Source: Micavibrio sp. (GTDB lineage: Bacteria; Pseudomonadota; Alphaproteobacteria; Micavibrionales; UBA9664). From it: a stretch of DNA of 64,000 bases. Where the stretch lies: the NCBI GenBank assembly GCA_002699085.1, contig PAAR01000016.1:62001-126000 (forward strand), given 5' to 3'. Both the position numbers and the translations under genes were made by a program. Shown here piece by piece: positions 45,200 through 54,420 of this stretch; within the stretch, counting starts at the first letter, position 1, and every line of letters begins with the position of its first letter. Below the pieces are notes generated by a model. That model was not told the origin of the DNA. It worked only from the letters and a program-made list of their open reading frames with translations, and did no database searches.

Positions 45200-46428
45200 A
45201 CGCCGTATCACTTGCCGTTGCGTCTATTCGATCCAGACCCTTGAATGCTATGCTGTGTATAGTTTCAGCTGTAGCTGGGATTGCTCTTTTATGTGCTGTG
45301 TCCCTGTTTTCACAAAGCGTAACATCGGGATTTGCCCGCAATGCTCAGGGTATAGATATTATTGCTGGGACTAAGGGTAGTCCTTTGCAGCTAGTTCTAT
45401 CATCAATTTATCATGCAGATATTCCTGCCGGAAATATTGACATGAAAGACTATGAAGCTCTGAAGCATAATCCACATATTCGCCAAGCTATTCCATTGGC
45501 ATTGGGCGATAATTATAAGGGGTTTCGTATGGTTGGTACAACCTCAGATTATTTGAAGCTCTATAAGGCTAAATTTAAGGACGGAAGAGCTTTTGCAGCG
45601 CCGTTTGAAACTGTAGCTGGCATCGATACGGGTTTGAAGGTTGGCGATAAGTTTGCTGTGTCACATGGATTTTCAGCTGATAGTGATGACGTCCATGACT
45701 TCAAACTCTACACGGTTACTGGTGTTCTGAAGCCTACGGGTACAGTGCTTGATAAACTTTTAACTACACAAGTTGAGAGTGTTCAAGAGTTGCATGCCGC
45801 TCATGAAGAGGATCATCATGCCCATGAGCATGATGAAAGCGAAGGAGAGGAAGAGGCTGAGATGGCATTAGCCCATCAGGTCACATCCGTTCTGTTGAAA
45901 GTCCGCAGTCCAGTCGATCTTATGAATTTGCCACGCCAGATTAATAGCCAGTCCAATATCATGGCTACTGTTCCATCTTATGAAATGGCACGCTTTATGA
46001 AAAGCCTTGGTATTGGTCGCCAATTGATCGTGGTTTTAGGGACAGGTTTTGTGATCTTATCTGCGCTCATATTACTTGCCTCACTGGCGTCTGGTCTTGC
46101 ATTGAGACGCTATGATCTTGCTGTTTTGCGTGTATTGGGAGCAAGCCCAACTCGCCTATCAGCAACTATCATAGCAGAGGGGTTGATTCTGAGCTGCGTA
46201 GGTTCAGTGATCGGGATTATTCTGGGTCACTTGGTCGCTTATACTGCAGTCATGTCGATTAGTGGTTTGCGTGGCGTCGTGCTACCAGAAACTTTACTTA
46301 TGTTGCAAACTATTGATGCAGGATTTTTAATGCTTGGCCTTGGTGCAGGATTACTCGCATCCTTTGTGCCATCTGTTTTGGCATCACGAACAGATATTGC
46401 AGGATTGCTGGCAAGAGGTTTGGCATGA
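45196..46428 (+). CDS. FtsX-type ABC permease with His-rich periplasmic loop
   Basis: A 410-aa permease with one N-terminal membrane helix, a periplasmic domain of about 240 residues, and three C-terminal helices (VLGTGFVILSALILLASLASG; EGLILSCVGSVIGIILGHLV; FLMLGLGAGLLASFVPSVL), the FtsX/MacB arrangement. In the periplasmic domain there is a His/Glu-rich loop (LHAAHEEDHHAHEHDESEG) that looks like a zinc-binding site. It overlaps the ATPase gene and the DUF3299 gene by 4 bases each (ATGA), so all three are translated together. Confidence 0.88.
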   Translation: MNAVSLAVASIRSRPLNAMLCIVSAVAGIALLCAVSLFSQSVTSGFARNAQGIDIIAGTKGSPLQLVLSSIYHADIPAGNIDMKDYEALKHNPHIRQAIPLALGDNYKGFRMVGTTSDYLKLYKAKFKDGRAFAAPFETVAGIDTGLKVGDKFAVSHGFSADSDDVHDFKLYTVTGVLKPTGTVLDKLLTTQVESVQELHAAHEEDHHAHEHDESEGEEEAEMALAHQVTSVLLKVRSPVDLMNLPRQINSQSNIMATVPSYEMARFMKSLGIGRQLIVVLGTGFVILSALILLASLASGLALRRYDLAVLRVLGASPTRLSATIIAEGLILSCVGSVIGIILGHLVAYTAVMSISGLRGVVLPETLLMLQTIDAGFLMLGLGAGLLASFVPSVLASRTDIAGLLARGLA

Positions 46429-46946
46429 GATTGCTACCTGCATTTTTTGTGTTTTTCATAGTGGCTTCACCCTTTTATGCTCTTGCCTTTGAGGAGAGTA
46501 GCGGTGAAGCCACCATGACCATCACGGATTATATTCAAGATTATGTGGACGTGCCGGAAGGCGCTGTAGACTGGAAAGTATTCGGCACAACCACAGAAAC
46601 GGAAGCGCATGCGAGAACCGAAGACGGATACGATAATCAATATAGCAAGCCGAATTTTCAGCCAGAGGTGAAAGCGCTGGACGGTAAAGAAATTATGGTT
46701 AAAGGCTATATGTTCCCTCTGGATGGAACTGAAGAACAGAAATTATTTTTGTTTGGTCCGTTCCCATTGACTTGCCCGTTCCAATATCATGTTGGGCCAC
46801 CACTGGTGATAGAAGTTCATGCAGATAAACATCCAGTTAAATTTGATTACGAACCTGTTGTTATTACCGGCACGCTTGAAGTGGTTCCTGATGATCCTGA
46901 ATATAGCGTTTTTTATAGGCTCAAAGATGCAAGACAGGTGAAGTGA
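46425..46946 (+). CDS. DUF3299 family secreted protein
   Basis: A 173-aa periplasmic protein with a signal peptide ending near SPFYALA and a beta-rich domain of the DUF3299 type (KALDGKEIMVKGYMFPLDG; FGPFPLTCPFQYHVGPPLVI; VITGTLEVVPDDP). DUF3299 genes regularly follow FtsX-like permease genes in zinc-linked operons. Last gene of the operon, overlapping the permease by 4 bases. Its exact function is not known. Confidence 0.8.
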   Translation: MRLLPAFFVFFIVASPFYALAFEESSGEATMTITDYIQDYVDVPEGAVDWKVFGTTTETEAHARTEDGYDNQYSKPNFQPEVKALDGKEIMVKGYMFPLDGTEEQKLFLFGPFPLTCPFQYHVGPPLVIEVHADKHPVKFDYEPVVITGTLEVVPDDPEYSVFYRLKDARQVK

Positions 46947-47068
46947 GAAAGGGCGTAAACCAAATCCAATCAAATTATAAATTGTTTTTATTTCATATAT
47001 CATTGCCACAAAATCGTAAATGGATTAGGTCTATACATTCAATTTATGAGGCGTATATTTGATCCTGT

Positions 47069-48328
47069 ATGAGCAAAAAACAGCGTATTAAGAATCAAAA
47101 AATGGGTTTTAATGCTACATGGTCTATGGCTGTGGGCGGTATGGTCGGTGGTGGTATTTTTGCCACGCTAGGATTAGTGATTGAATTAGCTGGTGCTTAC
47201 GCCTGGCTGGCCTATTTAGTTGGTGGCATTGCCGCGCTTATTACAGGGGTTAGCTATCAATCATTAGCACGTCGTTTTGAAGAAGGTGGCGGTGTTTATA
47301 CATTTTTACGAGAAGTAAAACAAAAGACATTGGCAGTTGATATGGCTTGGCTGTTAATGGTTAGTTATATCCTGACGATTAGTGTTTATGCGTTCACCTT
47401 TGGTCATTACATGGAATATTTGTTGGGCTTTGGTCAAGGTATTATCGCCCGTATTGCTGCGGCTGTTATTATTATCAGCTTAACCGCTATAAATCTTCGT
47501 GGTGTATCAAGTGCTGCATGGGTCGAAATTGTAGCAGTATGGTTTAAATGTTTGATACTGGCGGGTCTATCTTTGATCGGCCTTTGGCACTTTAACCCAG
47601 ATGTTTTAGCCTATACCGAAGTGCAATATGCGCCTATTTTCGGGGTTGGTATTGGGGCGGCTGTTGTCTTTATGGCCTATGAAGGCTTTCAGCTTTTGGC
47701 CTATGATTATGAAGATATAAATGAGCCCAAGCGCACGCTCCCACTGGCGATAACCACGGCTATTGTCTTTGTTATTGTCCTTTATATTATCATCACATTG
47801 GGGACGGCGGCTTTAGTGGGCACAGAAGTGATCGTGCAAGATAAGGAAATTGCGCTGGCCAAAGCAGGGCAAGCGGCGATGGGGGTAGCAGGCATGATTA
47901 TCGTGTCTTTGGCGGCGGTGATGTCAACCGCTTCTGCAATTAACTCAACGCTTTTTGCTACGGCACGTCTGGCCAAACATGTGGCTGAGAAAAAGGATAT
48001 GCCGGCCTTTTTTGCCAAAGAAAACAAGCATAATGTGCCCAATCATTCATTGGTTCTATTGGGAGGTATAGCATTATTCTTTGCCATTATTGGTGATCTG
48101 GGGCAATTGGTTGAGGGTGCAAGTTTATTGTTCTTAATTATATTCACTATTGTGAACACGATTGCAGCAAGACATACAGACCATTACCGCACGCTCAAAT
48201 GGGCTGGGGCAGTGTTGTGTGGCAGTTTGGCTGCTTGCGGTGCTTATTACTTGGCCGTTAATCACATATGGGTGTTCGCCGCCATTATAGCAATCGCTAT
48301 AGCCGTGTTCATACGCAATAAGAAATGA
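47069..48328 (+). CDS. APC superfamily amino-acid permease
   Basis: A 419-aa transporter with about twelve membrane helices and a typical APC first helix (MAVGGMVGGGIFATLGLVIELAG). The conserved region before helix 7 (AYEGFQLLAYDYEDINEPKRTL) is characteristic of amino-acid permeases. It is a single gene convergent with nemA, which ends 15 bases away. The substrate is unknown. The ribosome-binding site is weak. It is distantly related to the APC protein in the copper operon. Confidence 0.88.
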   Translation: MSKKQRIKNQKMGFNATWSMAVGGMVGGGIFATLGLVIELAGAYAWLAYLVGGIAALITGVSYQSLARRFEEGGGVYTFLREVKQKTLAVDMAWLLMVSYILTISVYAFTFGHYMEYLLGFGQGIIARIAAAVIIISLTAINLRGVSSAAWVEIVAVWFKCLILAGLSLIGLWHFNPDVLAYTEVQYAPIFGVGIGAAVVFMAYEGFQLLAYDYEDINEPKRTLPLAITTAIVFVIVLYIIITLGTAALVGTEVIVQDKEIALAKAGQAAMGVAGMIIVSLAAVMSTASAINSTLFATARLAKHVAEKKDMPAFFAKENKHNVPNHSLVLLGGIALFFAIIGDLGQLVEGASLLFLIIFTIVNTIAARHTDHYRTLKWAGAVLCGSLAACGAYYLAVNHIWVFAAIIAIAIAVFIRNKK

Positions 48329-48342
48329 ACCTCGCTTTTTCG

Positions 48343-49422
48343 TTAAGCCGATTGCTTGGTTTTTTCAGTATCCAAAAACGGGTAATCTATATAGCCTTCT
48401 TTGCCGCCTTGGTAAAAGCTGCTGGTGTCTGGTTCATTGAGCGGCGCATCTTGGGCAAAGCGTTCAACAAGATCAGGATTAGCGATATATAGTTTTCCAA
48501 AAGCTATAGCATCAGCATCCCCTTTGTTTAAAAGTGCTTCGGCGCTATCTTTTGTAAAGCCTTCATTGGCAATGAGTGTGCCGCCAAATTTCTCTTTTAG
48601 AATAGGAGAAATGCTGTCCTCGGCTACATGTTCTCTGGTACAGATAAAGGCGATGCCTCGTTTTCCTAATTGCTCTGCCACATAAGAAAATGTTTCTAAA
48701 CGTTGACTATCACCAATGTCATGGCTGTCCATGCGAGGGGCTAAATGCATCCCTACACGGTTTTTATCCCATACTTGTAGTACAGCATCGGTGACTTCCA
48801 ACATGAAGCGCGCACGGTTTTCAATAGAGCCGCCATATTTATCATCACGCTTATTGGCACTGTCTTGTAAGAATTGATCGAGTAAATAGCCATTGGCACC
48901 GTGAATTTCAACGCCGTCAAAACCAGCTTTTTTAGCATTTTCTGCGCCTTTCTTAAAGGCGGCAATAATCTCAGTAATTTCATCTAAGCTCAGGGCACGT
49001 GGCGTGACATAGTCAACCATAGGGCGAACAAGGCTGACATGGCCTTTTGGTTGAATAGCGCTCGGCGCCACGGGTGTTTCACCATCTAAAAACATAGGGT
49101 GAGAAATACGGCCTACATGCCAAAGCTGAAGAAAAATACGTCCCCCTTTATTGTGAACAGCTTGAGTGACCTTTTTCCAGCCCTCTACTTGCTCATCTGA
49201 CCAAATTCCTGGGGTATTGGCATAGCCAGCTCCCATTTTTGTAACAATAGTGGCTTCTGTGATGATTAACCCTGCAGAGGCACGTTGTTCGTAATATTTG
49301 ACCATGAGATCATTAGGCACGCGGCCTTCATTATTGGCACGACTACGTGTGAGTGGTGACATGATAATACGGTTCGGCAGCTTTAAGTCGCCAATAGTGA
49401 TTGGTTCTAAAAGTTTAGACAT
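48343..49422 (-). CDS. nemA: Old-yellow-enzyme family ene-reductase (NemA-like)
   Basis: A 359-aa FMN-dependent ene-reductase (N-ethylmaleimide reductase type), which reduces activated double bonds and nitro compounds with NAD(P)H. Visible motifs: LPNRIIMSPLTRSRA near the N-terminus, QLWHVGRIS, GVEIHGANGYLLDQFLQ and KRDDKYGGSIENRARF. I chose the ATG at 49422 (MSKLLEP, with GAGGG upstream) since the track start at 49500 adds residues absent from the family. It is divergent from marR-emrAB, and in E. coli nemA is also controlled by an electrophile-sensing repressor, so co-regulation from the shared 190-base gap is likely. Confidence 0.9.
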   Translation of the reverse strand: MSKLLEPITIGDLKLPNRIIMSPLTRSRANNEGRVPNDLMVKYYEQRASAGLIITEATIVTKMGAGYANTPGIWSDEQVEGWKKVTQAVHNKGGRIFLQLWHVGRISHPMFLDGETPVAPSAIQPKGHVSLVRPMVDYVTPRALSLDEITEIIAAFKKGAENAKKAGFDGVEIHGANGYLLDQFLQDSANKRDDKYGGSIENRARFMLEVTDAVLQVWDKNRVGMHLAPRMDSHDIGDSQRLETFSYVAEQLGKRGIAFICTREHVAEDSISPILKEKFGGTLIANEGFTKDSAEALLNKGDADAIAFGKLYIANPDLVERFAQDAPLNEPDTSSFYQGGKEGYIDYPFLDTEKTKQSA

Positions 49423-49538
49423 ACGGATCCCTCTTTTTATAAAAATTTTGATAATAGCGTTGCTTGAAAATTTAAATAATACATTGCAGTGATATATCAA
49501 TAGGCGACTTGAAAAAGAGTTCTATATTTTGTTTTACC

Positions 49539-49568
49539 TTGACAAGATATAGTAAGCATGCTTATAAT
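49539..49568 (+). promoter_or_regulatory. Sigma70-type promoter of marR-emrAB
   Basis: TTGACA at 49539-49544 and TATAAT at 49563-49568, 18-base spacer; both hexamers are consensus. Lies 41 bases upstream of the marR ATG and within the operator palindromes, so repression by MarR should be direct. Confidence 0.75.
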
Positions 49569-49583
49569 ATATAAGCTTATATA
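49553..49583. promoter_or_regulatory. MarR operator palindromes
   Basis: Two palindromes side by side: TAAGCATGCTTA (49553-49564) overlaps the promoter spacer and -10, and TATATAAGCTTATATA (49568-49583) follows the -10. Perfect palindromes of this size over a promoter just upstream of marR are typical of autoregulation; they could also affect nemA on the other strand. Confidence 0.65.
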
Positions 49584-49608
49584 AATTCATAGATAAATAG
49601 ATTAAGAG

Positions 49609-50079
49609 ATGAAAAAACAACAAAACATCGAACTAAATCAACAAAACCTAGGCTTCTTGCTGCATGATGTGGCACGTCTATTGCGCCGTAATTTTGATCG
49701 ACGTGTTCAGACATTAGAGTTGACTCAAGCACAGTGGAAAGTTTTGATCTATCTCTCACGTAATGAAGGTATTAAGCAGGCACAATTGGCTGAATTTTTA
49801 GAAGTGCAGCCGATCAGTGTTGGTCGTCTTATTGATCGTATGGAAGCAGCTGAATGGGTGGTTAGAAAGCCTGACGCAACAGATCGACGTGCTTTTAATC
49901 TATATTTGACGGATAAGGCTGAACCAATTTTAAAGAAAATGCAGGAATATGGACGAGACGTACGTGAAGAAGCTTTAGCTGGCATATCTGCTAAAGGGCG
50001 TGACGAGTTATTAAAAAATTTGGCTGCCATGCGTCAAAATTTGGTTTCGATTTGCGGTACAGAAAATGAGGAAGCATAA
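49609..50079 (+). CDS. MarR family transcriptional regulator
   Basis: A 156-aa MarR-type winged-helix repressor: LTQAQWKVLIYLSRNEGIKQAQLAEFLEVQPISVGRLIDRME is the DNA-binding helix region and DATDRRAFNLYLTDKAEPIL is the wing (DxRxx) followed by the linker. MarR proteins release DNA when small phenolic or toxic compounds bind. It is first in an operon with emrA and emrB, and the palindromes in its promoter suggest that it represses its own operon. Two Cys are absent from the DNA-binding part, so sensing is likely by ligand rather than oxidation. Confidence 0.88.
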   Translation: MKKQQNIELNQQNLGFLLHDVARLLRRNFDRRVQTLELTQAQWKVLIYLSRNEGIKQAQLAEFLEVQPISVGRLIDRMEAAEWVVRKPDATDRRAFNLYLTDKAEPILKKMQEYGRDVREEALAGISAKGRDELLKNLAAMRQNLVSICGTENEEA

Positions 50080-50080
50080 A

Positions 50081-51139
50081 ATGTCAGATACACAGGACAA
50101 AGCAAAAGAGAAAAAATCATCGATACGCTCCTTTTTAATGATTGGTGGTGTTATTGTCGTCGTCATCGTTTGTGCTTGGTTTTATTTGGGTAGTGGACGT
50201 TATATAGAAACAGACAATGCTTATATAAAGGCAACCAAAACACTTATTACACCAGAAGTTTCTGGCATGATTACAGCCGTTTATATTGACGACAATCAAG
50301 CCGTTAAAAAAGGTGAGATACTTTTTGAAATAGATCCTGCCGTTTATAAAATTGCTTTGGACAAAGCGCTGGCTGATTTGAAAAATACATATGCTCAGAT
50401 AGAAACCTTAAAGGCGCAATATAGACAAAGACAAGCTGATCTTGCACGGGCAAAGGTTGAGGCTGATTTTGCCGTTAAGGAATTTGATAGACGTTATAAA
50501 TTAATTAAAAGTGGTGCAGTATCGCAATCAAAATTAGATGATACCTTGCGTGAGCGAGACACAACGGTAAAAACAGTTAATGTGTTGCAGGAAGAAAGTA
50601 ATGAGATATTAGCGTCTCTTGCTGGTGATGCGGATATAGATCCTATGCAACATCCATTGTATCAAATGGCACTTGCCGCTTTTCATCAAGCACAGCTTGA
50701 TTTAGATCATACAAAAGTTATAGCCCCTATTAATGGTATTATTGGAACAGCACCAAATATTGGCGAATACGCACGTGAGAGCGTGCCTCTTGTGAATATT
50801 GTATCGAGCGATAACGTATGGATAGAGGCAAATTACAAAGAAACAGAATTAACACATGTGAAAATAGGACAAAAAGTTTCTATTGATGTGGACACATATC
50901 CTGACCATGAATGGGTAGGCAAGGTCGAGAGCATAAGTCCAGCAACAGGCTCAGAGTTTTCTATTTTACCAGCACAAAATGCAACCGGTAATTGGGTGAA
51001 GGTTGTGCAACGAATTACCGTCCATATTTCTGTAGACCAACAGGAAGACAAAGAAGAATTCCCGCTGCGTACTGGGATGAGTACGAGAGTAAGTATTGAT
51101 ACTGAGGCCTATCCACACGCGATAAATTGGACATTCTAA
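50081..51139 (+). CDS. emrA: HlyD/EmrA family membrane fusion protein
   Basis: A 352-aa periplasmic adaptor protein. One N-terminal membrane helix (FLMIGGVIVVVIVCAWFYL), then a lipoyl-like segment (ETDNAYIKATKTLITPEVSG), a coiled-coil hairpin (residues about 90-200) and a beta-barrel domain (IEANYKETELTHVKIGQKV) ending with the usual LRTGMSTRVSID. It links the inner-membrane pump EmrB to an outer-membrane channel. Start at 50081 (MSDTQDK, with GAGGAAG upstream) is preferred to the track's 50066. It overlaps no neighbour; emrB follows after 4 bases. Confidence 0.9.
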   Translation: MSDTQDKAKEKKSSIRSFLMIGGVIVVVIVCAWFYLGSGRYIETDNAYIKATKTLITPEVSGMITAVYIDDNQAVKKGEILFEIDPAVYKIALDKALADLKNTYAQIETLKAQYRQRQADLARAKVEADFAVKEFDRRYKLIKSGAVSQSKLDDTLRERDTTVKTVNVLQEESNEILASLAGDADIDPMQHPLYQMALAAFHQAQLDLDHTKVIAPINGIIGTAPNIGEYARESVPLVNIVSSDNVWIEANYKETELTHVKIGQKVSIDVDTYPDHEWVGKVESISPATGSEFSILPAQNATGNWVKVVQRITVHISVDQQEDKEEFPLRTGMSTRVSIDTEAYPHAINWTF

Positions 51140-51143
51140 ACTC

Positions 51144-52688
51144 ATGGAAAATGCTTTCCAAAAAAGAATGATTACTGTCTCTATAATGCTTGCAACAATT
51201 ATGCAGGCGTTGGATACGACGATTGCCAATGTCGCTTTACCGCATATGCAAGGGGCTCTAAATGCGACACAAGAGCAGGCTACATGGATTTTAACATCTT
51301 ACATTGTTGCGGCAGCGATTATGACCGCCCCGACTGGTATTTTGGCAGCCCGATTGGGTCGGAAACGGCTTTTTCTCATCAGCATTGTCGGTTTTGTTAT
51401 ATCCTCTATATTATGTGGTGTTGCTACAAGTCTTAGTCAGATGGTGTTCTTTCGGCTTTTACAAGGGGTATTTGGTGCTGGGTTAGTACCTTTGTCTCAG
51501 GCTGTGTTACTTGATATAAACCCTCGTGAAAAGCATGGTCAAGCCATGGCAATGTGGGGAGTCGGTGTCATGTTAGGCCCTATTTTAGGCCCTACATTAG
51601 GGGGCTGGTTGACTGAATATTATAATTGGCGCTGGGTATTTTATATTAATGTGCCTATCGGCGTTGCTGCGTTTTTGGGTGTTTTAACCTTTATGTCTGA
51701 GACAGATAAAAAACCAGAGCGTAGGTTTGATGTGTTAGGCTTCATATTGCTTAGCTTGTTTATTGGCTCTTTACAAATGATGCTGGATCGTGGGCAAAGC
51801 CAAGAATGGTTTTCGTCAATAGAGGTGATTAGTGAGGCCGTGATCGCTGGTTTAGCTATTTATCTATTTCTTGTGCATATTCTTACTACTAAGAAGCATC
51901 CCTTTTTAGAGCCTGAAATGTTTAAAGATAGAAATTATGCATTAAGTCTGCTTTTTATTTTTGTTGTTGGTATTATTTTGCTTGCGAGTATGGCGTTGTT
52001 GCCGCCCTATTTACAAAGCCTGATGGGATACCCTGTATTGTTGACTGGCATGGTTTTAGCGCCAAGAGGAATTGGCACAATGGCGGCTATGATGATAGTG
52101 GGACGCTTAACCGATAAAATAGATGCCCGCTGGTTGATCTTCTTTGGAATGTCCTTAATCGCCTATTCCTTATATGATATGAGCTTATTTAACGCAGAAG
52201 TGCCAGTCTCTTTATTGGTGAAAACAGGGATTATACAGGGCTTTGGTATGGGGTTTGTTTTTGTGCCATTAAGTACATTGGCTTATGCAACATTATCCCC
52301 GCATTACCGTAATGATGCCGCAGCAATTTTTAGTCTTGTACGGAATATTGGGAGTAGTGTGGGTATTTCAATTGTGATTACTTTATTGGCACGCAATATC
52401 CAAATTAATCACGCTGATTTAGCAGCGCATATTATACCGTTTGGTAATGCAGGTAATTTACTTTCAGGCTATGCAGACGCAGCTTCAGGCACAAGTGGCA
52501 CCATGGCTTTAGCGATGATTGATGCAGAAGTTAATCGTCAAGCTGCGACAATTTCTTATCTTAATGACTTTTTACTGATGATGTATGTCGTTATTTTATC
52601 TATGCCAATGCTTTTCTTGCTTAAAAAAAGAGAAAAAACAATTACACCAGATCAGGGGCTTGATGATGTCGCTACAGCGGTTGAGTAA
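51144..52688 (+). CDS. emrB: DHA2 family MFS multidrug exporter (EmrB)
   Basis: A 514-aa proton-driven drug exporter with 14 predicted membrane helices. The DHA2 hallmark LDTTIANVALPHMQG lies in helix 1, motif A-like GRKRLF follows helix 2, and GPILGPTLGGWLTEYYNWRWVFYINVPIG is the motif C region. With EmrA it pumps hydrophobic toxic compounds across the whole envelope. It follows emrA by 4 bases, and the operon starts at marR. No terminator is clear downstream. Confidence 0.92.
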   Translation: MENAFQKRMITVSIMLATIMQALDTTIANVALPHMQGALNATQEQATWILTSYIVAAAIMTAPTGILAARLGRKRLFLISIVGFVISSILCGVATSLSQMVFFRLLQGVFGAGLVPLSQAVLLDINPREKHGQAMAMWGVGVMLGPILGPTLGGWLTEYYNWRWVFYINVPIGVAAFLGVLTFMSETDKKPERRFDVLGFILLSLFIGSLQMMLDRGQSQEWFSSIEVISEAVIAGLAIYLFLVHILTTKKHPFLEPEMFKDRNYALSLLFIFVVGIILLASMALLPPYLQSLMGYPVLLTGMVLAPRGIGTMAAMMIVGRLTDKIDARWLIFFGMSLIAYSLYDMSLFNAEVPVSLLVKTGIIQGFGMGFVFVPLSTLAYATLSPHYRNDAAAIFSLVRNIGSSVGISIVITLLARNIQINHADLAAHIIPFGNAGNLLSGYADAASGTSGTMALAMIDAEVNRQAATISYLNDFLLMMYVVILSMPMLFLLKKREKTITPDQGLDDVATAVE

Positions 52689-52916
52689 GTACATAGCTAA
52701 TATTTAATGTCATAGAGAACAGATTTCTAGCTGTTTCGTTTAAGGTGATAGTAGATATTTTTACGATCCATACATGTAAAGTAGTTTTACGAGGTGTTGA
52801 AAAAGTGGAGCAAGAGTTTTATGGAATACGTGTAACTCTTTGTTACTATTGAAGTCTATGTGCTATTTTGGCAGAATATCTCAGGCCTTAGAAAAAAGCT
52901 AAAAATAGAGAATAAC

Positions 52917-53444
52917 ATGTTGAAATATCAAAAGATCATTGTTGCCAGTATCATTGCTGCCGTTATCTTTGCCTTATTATATACTGTCCTATTATTTTCG
53001 TGGTTGGTGCCTGCGGATGTACCGATAACAGTAGAACATCGTGTGGAATTGGCCATCAAATGTCTGCTTGTACCGGTATTTATGCTTTTTCTTGGGATTG
53101 CCGCTATTGCTAATGCTCGTTTCTTTAGTAAAGCAGCAAACCCTATTGATTGCGAAGTCAGCAATCAAAAAATGAAAGTAGATCTTCATTATTTAACCAA
53201 TACGCAAGAGCAGCTTTTATTAATGTCGATCACTATGCTAGGCTTGTCTGTCTATCTTCCTCCTCATTATTTAATGTTATTGCCTATTTATAGTTCTCTT
53301 TTTGTGATTGGGCGAATTTGTTTTTGGATAGGCTATCGCATCAATCCATATTATCGGGCTTTTGGATTTGCTTTAACGGCTTATCCAACTTTTGCAGGTA
53401 TTTTTTATAATTTATATGCGCTTATTATCTCCTCTTTTGCTTGA
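52917..53444 (+). CDS. MAPEG-like integral membrane protein
   Basis: A 175-aa protein from the ATG at 52917 (MLKYQKII); the track's start at 52860 would add residues unlike the family. Four membrane helices (SIIAAVIFALLYTVLLFSWL; CLLVPVFMLFLGIAAIAN; QLLLMSITMLGLSVYLPPHYL; AFGFALTAYPTFAGIFYNLY) and the segment HYLTNTQEQLLL with an N-x-x-E pattern fit MAPEG proteins, which can be glutathione-dependent enzymes or transport-linked. The 228 bases before it hold no gene. Confidence 0.7.
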   Translation: MLKYQKIIVASIIAAVIFALLYTVLLFSWLVPADVPITVEHRVELAIKCLLVPVFMLFLGIAAIANARFFSKAANPIDCEVSNQKMKVDLHYLTNTQEQLLLMSITMLGLSVYLPPHYLMLLPIYSSLFVIGRICFWIGYRINPYYRAFGFALTAYPTFAGIFYNLYALIISSFA

Positions 53445-53480
53445 TGAGGAACTTTTATAGCCTTTTTACGTATGTAATAC

Positions 53481-54419
53481 ATGGCATCTAAAGTAAAAGA
53501 GCAGAAAAAATTTAGTATTTATATCAATATATCTTCTGGTACAGCCCAAAGTTTAGGTGAAGAGGCTTTGCGCGCCAAAATCAAGCAAAGTTCGTTAGCA
53601 AATAGCCATCTTTATCTTTTGGAAGCGGAAACATTCTTTAAGATTATTAAGGATATATCGAAAAAAGATACGCCAATTTTAATTGGCGGCGGGGATGGGA
53701 CTATAAAATCTGCCGCCGAAATTTTAATGGAAAAAGATATTGCTTTCGGCGTATTGCCATTTGGTACAATGAATTTATTAGCACAGGATCTTAATGTACC
53801 ATTAAAACTGGAAGAAGCCTTAGAGGCTTATGCTGCAAAAACTGTTCATAAACAAATTGATGTTGGCTATGTGAATAATGCCGTATTTTTATGCTGCGCT
53901 GGTTTAGGTACAATGCCTGAAACATCTGTTTATCGTGAAGAACATAGAGGCGAAAGTGCACCTCTTTTAGTGCCGCAATTAATGGGCTATATGATGGAGG
54001 AAATGGATAAAATGGCACGTCGTCATTTAAAGATAAAAATAGATAACAACAAAAGACCGCTACGGACGAGTTGTTTGGTGATTTCTAATAACACTTATTC
54101 TGATACAACTGAATGGACGGCAAATAGTTTTAAACGCCAAAATTTGCAAGATGGTATTTTGGGGGTCTATGCTGCAAAACCTCGTAATTTTTGGGAAAAA
54201 CTAGCCTTTTTGTTACGTTTAAAAATTGGCGGTTGGCAAAAAGACCCCGTGATTAAGTCATGGACAGCCAAAAAAATTATGATTAATTCCCGACGTAAGA
54301 AGGAATTGGTATCGCTTGATGGTGAGGCCGTTGAACTTTCAACACCTTTAAGATTCTCGCTAGAAAATAAAAAACTGAAAATGCTTTTGCCTAAAATGAC
54401 AAAAGTAAAGGCAGCCTAA
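53481..54419 (+). CDS. Diacylglycerol kinase family lipid kinase (YegS-like)
   Basis: A 312-aa protein with the DAGK catalytic pattern: IGGGDGTIKSAAEIL (nucleotide loop, residues about 70-85) and FGVLPFGTMNLLAQDL (near 93-108), where NLLA replaces the usual N-x-F-A. The C-terminal half is the beta-sandwich with VSLDGEAVEL near the end. These enzymes phosphorylate diacylglycerol or related lipids, or make lipid precursors. The metallophosphoesterase gene begins one base after its stop, so both are in one operon. Confidence 0.88.
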   Translation: MASKVKEQKKFSIYINISSGTAQSLGEEALRAKIKQSSLANSHLYLLEAETFFKIIKDISKKDTPILIGGGDGTIKSAAEILMEKDIAFGVLPFGTMNLLAQDLNVPLKLEEALEAYAAKTVHKQIDVGYVNNAVFLCCAGLGTMPETSVYREEHRGESAPLLVPQLMGYMMEEMDKMARRHLKIKIDNNKRPLRTSCLVISNNTYSDTTEWTANSFKRQNLQDGILGVYAAKPRNFWEKLAFLLRLKIGGWQKDPVIKSWTAKKIMINSRRKKELVSLDGEAVELSTPLRFSLENKKLKMLLPKMTKVKAA

Positions 54420-54420
54420 A

